Of a DNA stretch of 9,355 nt, positions 6,138 to 9,355 are shown one piece after another (the stretch's first letter is position 1; each line of letters begins with the position of its first letter). The notes beneath the pieces are model-generated. The model searched no databases, was not told the origin of the DNA, and saw only the letters and a list, made by a program, of their open reading frames with translations. Source of the stretch: Bacteroidales bacterium (GTDB taxonomy: Bacteria > Bacteroidota > Bacteroidia > Bacteroidales > SM23-62). The translations under genes and the position numbers were made by a program. The DNA is taken from positions 1-9,355 of the forward strand of contig JADHVS010000171.1 of assembly GCA_016783865.1 (NCBI GenBank), written 5' to 3'.

Positions 6138-6729
6138 GATTTTTTGCTCCTTTCTTGTTTTGAATTAATTGATGATGATAACTGCCTTCCCTGACCATTT
6201 TTTTCCCACAGGCAGGACAAACCTCCTGCCTGCATGGATGTCCGGGCTTATGGATGATCCGGGTATCGCAGTGTGGACAAACACAATGTCCCGTTGTTTC
6301 TTGTTGACTCATATTTTTAAGTTTGGTTGATTGGCTGGTTAAATGTCTCAGATCAGGGGAATGACAGGATGAGCACTGAGAAGCTCTTCGGTAGGAGATG
6401 ATCAACTGGGAACAATTTTTACAACGGTACCAGAAGTCATGCGTCATGAAATCTCCGCCTTCGATGATGACGGCCTTTCCCAGAACAAATGCTTCGGCAA
6501 TGGTTCGCCGGGCCTGGTCGTAAATCCGGGTAAGCGTCGGGCGGGATATTCCCATCTCCTCCGAGGCCTCCGCATGGGTTTTACCCAGGTAATCCACCTG
6601 CCTGAACGCTTCAAATTCCTCGAAAAGAAGGATGATTGGCTCCAGGTTGTGTGCCGGCACTCCAAAGGGCCTGAATCCCTCCATGATAGGGGGCTGTGAG
6701 ATGAATCGTTTACGCTTTGGACGGGACAT
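6115..6729 (-). CDS. DUF134 HTH protein with two C-terminal zinc-ribbon motifs
   Basis: 204 residues. The N-terminal part (1-95) is a DUF134 domain (PF02001): MSRPKRKRFI, the GFRPFGVPAHNLEPIILLFEEF stretch split as in the family, a sigma-region-4-like helix-turn-helix at about 50-75 (AEASEEMGISRPTLTRIYDQA), and KAVIIEGG. After it come CxxC pairs at 103/106 and 119/122, then at 151/154 and 171/174 with extra cysteines at 149 and 166, giving two zinc ribbons or possibly an iron-sulfur or metal sensor. DUF134 genes are known to me as frequent neighbours of NifX-type genes in anaerobes, but their function is not established; I infer a metal-responsive autoregulator of this operon. The start is set by the MSRPKRKR motif; the promoter's -7 element ends only seven bases before it, so the mRNA is nearly leaderless. 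Confidence 0.88.
   Translation of the reverse strand: MSRPKRKRFISQPPIMEGFRPFGVPAHNLEPIILLFEEFEAFRQVDYLGKTHAEASEEMGISRPTLTRIYDQARRTIAEAFVLGKAVIIEGGDFMTHDFWYRCKNCSQLIISYRRASQCSSCHSPDLRHLTSQSTKLKNMSQQETTGHCVCPHCDTRIIHKPGHPCRQEVCPACGKKMVREGSYHHQLIQNKKGAKNHEDRHTK
6148..6154 (-). promoter_or_regulatory. Shine-Dalgarno site of the NifX-like gene
   Basis: AAAGGAG on the minus strand, nine bases before the ATG at 6137 and inside the end of the DUF134 gene. Strong sites of this kind are scarce in this window, which suggests this gene is translated independently and at a higher level than its upstream neighbour. Confidence 0.65.
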
Positions 6730-6736
6730 AACGGCA

Positions 6737-6770
6737 CAAAGATAAGAATAATTATGAACATATGCTCAAA
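6737..6770 (-). promoter_or_regulatory. Promoter of the DUF134-NifX-hdrCB operon with operator-like dyad
   Basis: On the minus strand TTTG (6770-6767), a 22-base spacer, then TATCTTTG (6744-6737), a perfect TAnnTTTG. The spacer is one base longer than the usual range. Within it lies a 14-bp dyad, TGAACATATGCTCA on the plus strand at 6755-6768, symmetric except for one base pair in each half. It overlaps the -33 element, where a bound repressor would block RNA polymerase. The DUF134 protein, which has an HTH, is the obvious candidate to bind it; this is inference. Confidence 0.55.
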
Positions 6771-6844
6771 AAAATTTCACTTTGTGACAATTATTTCATG
6801 CGTCACTTTCTTGCAGCAACATGGTAAAGGTTATATAAAATTCG

Positions 6845-6852
6845 TAATTTTG
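6845..6852 (+). promoter_or_regulatory. -7 promoter element candidate for ispE
   Basis: TAATTTTG is a perfect TAnnTTTG on the plus strand; the matching -33 position shows only ATGG (6821-6824, 20-base spacer). It would give a leader of about 60 bases that contains the GC-rich repeat at 6853-6901. Together with the minus promoter at 6737-6770 it makes this a divergent regulatory region of 191 bases. Confidence 0.4.
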
Positions 6853-6901
6853 TTACTTCGCTCCCGCGTCGCTTCGCTCGCGGCTTGGGCTCGCAATGAC
6901 A
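6853..6901. repeat. GC-rich dispersed repeat in the ispE leader (GTCATTGCGAGC type)
   Basis: Read on the minus strand it begins TGTCATTGCGAGCCCAAG and contains GAGCGAAGCGACGCG, the hallmark of a dispersed repeat family I recall from many bacterial genomes. Within it CCGCG (6864-6868) pairs with CGCGG (6879-6883) around a 10-base loop. It contrasts sharply with the AT-rich bases before it. It sits in the presumed 5' leader of ispE, 19 bases before the start codon. Confidence 0.65.
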
Positions 6902-6920
6902 GAAACCTGATTATGACGGA

Positions 6921-7784
6921 ATGCTTCTGTTTCCCAACGCCAAAATAAACCTCGGCCTCCACGTGGTTAAAAAACGACCGGATGGCTTCCATAACATCGA
7001 AACCCTCTTTTACCCCATACCTCTGTGTGATGTGCTGGAGATTATCCAGGCAGATCAGGAAGATATAGAATTCACCTCCTCAGGCCTGCCAATTCCAGGG
7101 GATGCTGGTTCCAATCTTGTGATGAAAGCGGTTAACCTGATGTCTGATGCCGGATGCCGGATGCCGGATGCTCCCCTCCCTTTATGGGGAGGGGTTGGGG
7201 GAGGGGTAACTGCAGGCATCCGCATCCACCTGCATAAGTTGATCCCCATGGGAGCAGGACTCGGTGGCGGCTCTTCCGATGGAGCGCATACCATTAAACT
7301 TCTCAATGATTTATGGAAACTTGGATGGACAGTTTCGCAAATGCAGGAGGTTGCCAGGCAACTGGGAAGTGATTGTGCCTTTTTCATCGAAAACGTGCCT
7401 GTCCTTGCTGCCGGAAGAGGTGATCAGTTTGAGCCGGTCGACCTGGACCTCTCCGGTTATCAGATTGTGGTTGTGATTCCTCCGGTTCCTGTCAGTACAC
7501 AGGAGGCCTATGCTATGATCACACCGCGGAAACCGGAGCGCTCTCTGAAAGAGGCAATCCGTTTGCCGGTGGAGAGGTGGAAAGAGATTCTCATTAACGA
7601 CTTTGAAGAGCCGGTCATGAAAAAACACCCTGTTATCCGTGAGATGAAAGAGGAGTTGTACAGGCAGGGAGCAATCTATGCTTCCATGAGTGGCAGTGGG
7701 GCGGCGGTGTACGGCATTTTTAGTCCGCAGTCCTCAGTCCTCAGCCTGCAATTTGATCCTTCGCTGAAGGTCTTCTACTGCTAA
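6921..7784 (+). CDS. ispE: 4-diphosphocytidyl-2-C-methyl-D-erythritol kinase with two repeat-derived insertions
   Basis: 287 residues. IspE phosphorylates CDP-methylerythritol with ATP in the methylerythritol-phosphate (MEP) pathway of isoprenoid synthesis in the cytoplasm. It has the GHMP-kinase layout: FPNAKINLGLHV at 4-15 with Lys8, RPDGFHNIETLFYPI at 19-33, the ATP-binding loop PMGAGLGGGSSDGA at 109-122, catalytic Asp151 in LGSDCAFF, and the C-terminal glycine loop ASMSGSGAAVYGIF at 254-267. Two stretches do not belong to the family: residues 75-99 (SDAGCRMPDAPLPLWGGVGG and onward), between helix VMKAVNLM and strand IRIHLHK, encoded by a heptamer array plus a GC-rich hairpin; and 268-277 (SPQSSVLSLQ), encoded exactly by a heptamer array. 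Both are in frame and in positions that tolerate loops, so the enzyme is probably active. The start at 6921 gives the conserved N terminus. It converges with lptG. Confidence 0.93.
   Translation: MLLFPNAKINLGLHVVKKRPDGFHNIETLFYPIPLCDVLEIIQADQEDIEFTSSGLPIPGDAGSNLVMKAVNLMSDAGCRMPDAPLPLWGGVGGGVTAGIRIHLHKLIPMGAGLGGGSSDGAHTIKLLNDLWKLGWTVSQMQEVARQLGSDCAFFIENVPVLAAGRGDQFEPVDLDLSGYQIVVVIPPVPVSTQEAYAMITPRKPERSLKEAIRLPVERWKEILINDFEEPVMKKHPVIREMKEELYRQGAIYASMSGSGAAVYGIFSPQSSVLSLQFDPSLKVFYC
7146..7171. repeat. Heptamer tandem repeat (GATGCCG)3.7 inside ispE
   Basis: Three full GATGCCG units and a partial fourth, perfect in sequence, lie in the ispE coding region and abut the hairpin/G-rich element that follows. 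Because the period is 7, each unit is read in a different frame; the encoded residues are DAGCRMPDA. Confidence 0.85.
7172..7207 (+). repeat. GC-rich hairpin and G-quadruplex motif inside ispE
   Basis: CCCCTCCC (7173-7180) pairs perfectly with GGGAGGGG (7187-7194) around the loop TTTATG. Overlapping it, 7186-7206 holds four G-runs of 4, 4, 5 and 4 separated by A, TT and A, a textbook four-tier G-quadruplex pattern on the coding strand. The second G block can also compete for the C-rich arm. I recall near-identical C-rich/G-rich elements as intergenic repeats in Bacteroidota; here it encodes LPLWGGVGGGV. Confidence 0.8.
7722..7749. repeat. Heptamer tandem repeat (AGTCYKC)4 in the ispE C-terminal codons
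   Basis: Units AGTCCGC, AGTCCTC, AGTCCTC and the variant AGCCTGC, the same family as 192-219. The array begins exactly at codon 268 and is read as SPQSSVLSLQ. It lies between the conserved glycine loop and the last ten residues (FDPSLKVFYC). Confidence 0.85.
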
Positions 7785-7786
7785 AA

Positions 7787-7817
7787 ATCCAGTTATCCAG
7801 TTATCCAGTCATCCAGC
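7787..7817. repeat. Octamer tandem repeat (ATCCAGTT)4 after ispE
   Basis: ATCCAGTT twice, then ATCCAGTC and the partial ATCCAGC, starting three bases after the ispE stop codon. It fills most of the 38-base gap between the convergent ispE and lptG genes. No hairpin or T-run is evident, so no intrinsic terminator is seen there. Confidence 0.8.
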
Positions 7818-7822
7818 ATCAT

Positions 7823-8902
7823 TTATCTTGGCGTTTTCCAGAGGAGAAAAGCAGCAACGACAGCGAAGGAAATATTTGGCAACCAGACAGCCAGCAATGG
7901 GGGCAGGTTCCCAAAGATCCCGAACACCGCTGATATCTGCATGAAGAGTATGTACAGGAAGGTGAGTGCAAGGCCAAGCCCGAGGTGATAACCAATCCCT
8001 CCGCTTACTTTTCTGCTGGATACCGCCACCCCGATCAGAGTGAGGATGATGGTGGCAAAGGGGTGAGCAATGCGTTCGTATTGCTTGACCTGGTAGTGGA
8101 TCACATCGGGATCCCCGCGAAGGAGTTTCTTCCCGATCATCTCCCTGAGTTTCAGGTATCCCAACACCTTGATCTCCTCGACATCCTCCACGAAATCTCC
8201 AGGTTTGATAGGCAGTAGCGTATCCATTCGTATCCCTTTGGTGATCAATTCATCCAACCCATTGATCTTCCTTGTATAGTAGGTTTCAATGGTCCACATT
8301 CCGGTAATAGTATCGAAGGAGATTTTTTCACCTTTGAGCTTGAATTTCAGCGTTGTCCCTTCAAACTCTTCCAGCGAAAATTTCCAGCCGGTGTTGTTCC
8401 GAAAGTTGAAGTTCTCCATGTAGATGAAGTTTCCCGGACTGATCTGTTTATGGACATTCATATCGCTGTATTTCTGCGGATCCCTGAAATATTTTTTCTC
8501 GAATTCGAACATCGTCTGGTTGGTGTAGGGAATGATGAAATTGGCCAGCAAAAAGGAGATAAATCCAAGTATCAAGGCGGAAACAAGAAACGGAACCAGC
8601 ATCCTCCAGAAACTGATCCCACTGCTGAGAATAGCAATGATCTCGCTGCGGGAGGCCATCCGGGAGGTAAAAAAGATGACCGCGATAAAGGTCAGAAGAT
8701 AACTGAAAAGGTTTATAAAATAGGGAATGAAATTAACGTAATAGTCGAAGATGATCGCACTAAGCGGTGCATCATTTTTCAGGAAGTCATCGATCTTCTC
8801 TGAAATGTCAAAAACGATCACAATGAAGACCAGCAGGAGCAGTGTAAAGAAAAATGTCCCGAGGAACTTCTTGATGATATAGATGTCGATGGTTTTGATC
8901 AT
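7823..8902 (-). CDS. lptG: LptF/LptG-family lipopolysaccharide export permease (LptG type)
   Basis: 359 residues, normal for the family (YjgP/YjgQ). With LptF and the LptB ATPase it pulls lipopolysaccharide from the inner membrane and feeds it to the LptC-A-D bridge. Layout: three N-terminal membrane helices at about 12-33, 58-80 and 100-125, a periplasmic beta-jellyroll at about 130-270, and three C-terminal helices at about 280-296, 303-325 and 334-355. The MIKTIDIYIIKKFLGTFF start and the coupling-helix region SRSEIIAILSSGISFWRML are typical. The frame extends 16 codons further upstream, but the ATG at 8902 matches the family N terminus and overlaps the preceding gene's stop codon as ATGA, implying translational coupling. 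LptG rather than LptF is my preference from overall resemblance to the Bacteroidales protein often found beside tgt; the two paralogues are hard to tell apart by eye. Confidence 0.88.
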   Translation of the reverse strand: MIKTIDIYIIKKFLGTFFFTLLLLVFIVIVFDISEKIDDFLKNDAPLSAIIFDYYVNFIPYFINLFSYLLTFIAVIFFTSRMASRSEIIAILSSGISFWRMLVPFLVSALILGFISFLLANFIIPYTNQTMFEFEKKYFRDPQKYSDMNVHKQISPGNFIYMENFNFRNNTGWKFSLEEFEGTTLKFKLKGEKISFDTITGMWTIETYYTRKINGLDELITKGIRMDTLLPIKPGDFVEDVEEIKVLGYLKLREMIGKKLLRGDPDVIHYQVKQYERIAHPFATIILTLIGVAVSSRKVSGGIGYHLGLGLALTFLYILFMQISAVFGIFGNLPPLLAVWLPNISFAVVAAFLLWKTPR

Positions 8903-9354
8903 CTTACTTTCAGGGTTCGAAAGTACATGTTCTTTCCTGTTGGCAGCCACCCGCTGCGTATCCCTGCAATGATATGATAGTCTCCTGCTTTGTCGGGTGT
9001 TCTTATCTTCAAATCGATATCCTGAACTCCGTTCCCGGGAACTTCCAAAGAGGATATATCCATCCCCTCATGATCACCAATCAACCCGGAATCGTTTGAG
9101 AGAATAGTGTACCAGAGTTTGACAGATGTCTCCGGATTCAGGGTAAAGCGTAGTGTATCAGGATCAGGATTGATGATTCTGAAGGAAATCGTCACCAGGG
9201 AATCCTTTGGGAAGTTCACATCCTCTGAAAGGTACTGGATGGGAACATAATTGTATGACCTGAAGTTCACGCACGGGCCATAATAGGTGGTGATTTCATG
9301 TCCCCACGACAATGACTTTTTTTCAGGGAAGCACGACCCATCTCCAAAATCAAA
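8899..9354 (-). CDS. Unrecognised protein, C-terminal 151 residues (runs off the right edge)
   Basis: The frame is open from the window edge to TGA at 8899-8901. Its visible start is not real: the first possible start codon is a TTG at 9312, and coding-like sequence (FDFGDGSCFPEKKSLSWGHE) continues before it to the edge. The C-terminal part reads as a beta-sandwich: short hydrophobic strands (LVTISFRIINP, TSVKLWYTIL, VQDIDLKIRTP, GDYHIIAGIRSG, MYFRTLKV) alternating with turns, as in Ig-like or carbohydrate-active-protein accessory domains. This suggests an extracytoplasmic domain, but no catalytic motif or family is recognised. It overlaps lptG by four bases, so the two are cotranscribed and perhaps linked in envelope biogenesis. 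The N terminus, needed to identify it, is missing. Confidence 0.7.
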   Translation of the reverse strand, partial: FDFGDGSCFPEKKSLSWGHEITTYYGPCVNFRSYNYVPIQYLSEDVNFPKDSLVTISFRIINPDPDTLRFTLNPETSVKLWYTILSNDSGLIGDHEGMDISSLEVPGNGVQDIDLKIRTPDKAGDYHIIAGIRSGWLPTGKNMYFRTLKVR

Positions 9355-9355
9355 G

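Noticed and set aside
6754..6948. Open frame of 64 codons on plus before ispE
   Set aside because: It runs through the promoter region and the dispersed GC-rich repeat (LLRSRVASLAAWARNDR is a typical translation of that repeat) and overlaps the ispE start; no family resemblance.
8450..8803. 117-codon plus-strand frame opposite lptG
   Set aside because: Its low-complexity charged composition mirrors the hydrophobic lptG codons; shadow frame.
8903..8950. Longer lptG start at 8950
   Set aside because: The 16 extra residues are polar and overlap the upstream coding region; the ATG at 8902 gives the family-typical N terminus and an ATGA coupling.

Overview
The window looks like a chromosomal segment of a Bacteroidota bacterium, probably an anaerobe of the Bacteroidales/Marinilabiliales type. 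Three things point there: a secreted protein with a type A C-terminal sorting domain of the type IX secretion system (T9SS), several promoter-like sites matching the Bacteroidota consensus (TTTG or TTG, a spacer near 19-22, then TAnnTTTG), and an HdrC/HdrB iron-sulfur pair typical of anaerobic metabolism. There is no rRNA, tRNA, transposase, phage gene or CRISPR array, and no gene-free stretch longer than 300 bases.

Left part (1-3323): the 3' end of birA (biotin-protein ligase), then a visibly AT-richer segment with two adjacent T9SS-sorting-domain reading frames, both broken by short indels (a tiny one at 341-573 and a larger one at 594-2190). Facing them on the minus strand are a predicted outer-membrane beta-barrel protein (2213-2980) and a 41-residue lipoprotein (3073-3198), separated by a perfect 36-bp palindrome.

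Middle (3324-6770): ung (uracil-DNA glycosylase) on plus converges, with a 1-base gap, on a four-gene minus-strand operon. In transcription order this is a DUF134 HTH/zinc-ribbon protein, a NifX-type cofactor-binding protein with a histidine-rich insertion, HdrC and HdrB. The reading frames overlap or nearly touch, and a promoter with an operator-like dyad lies directly before the first gene, giving an almost leaderless transcript. This is the best candidate for an undescribed functional module: a metal- or Fe-S-responsive regulator and a metallocluster carrier tied to a thiol/disulfide electron-transfer pair, with no HdrA in the window.

Right part (6771-9355): ispE (isoprenoid kinase) on plus carries two in-frame insertions made of dispersed repeats. 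One of them encodes a hairpin and a G-quadruplex motif. It converges on an LptG-type lipopolysaccharide-export permease, which is translationally coupled to an unrecognised gene running off the right edge.

A striking feature is the number of short repeat families packed into 9 kb: an AGTCYKC heptamer at three gene 3' ends, tandem arrays of period 7, 8 and 9, a GC-rich hairpin/G4 element, the 36-bp palindrome, and an element resembling the common GTCATTGCGAGC family. Most sit in gene junctions, but ispE has absorbed two of them.
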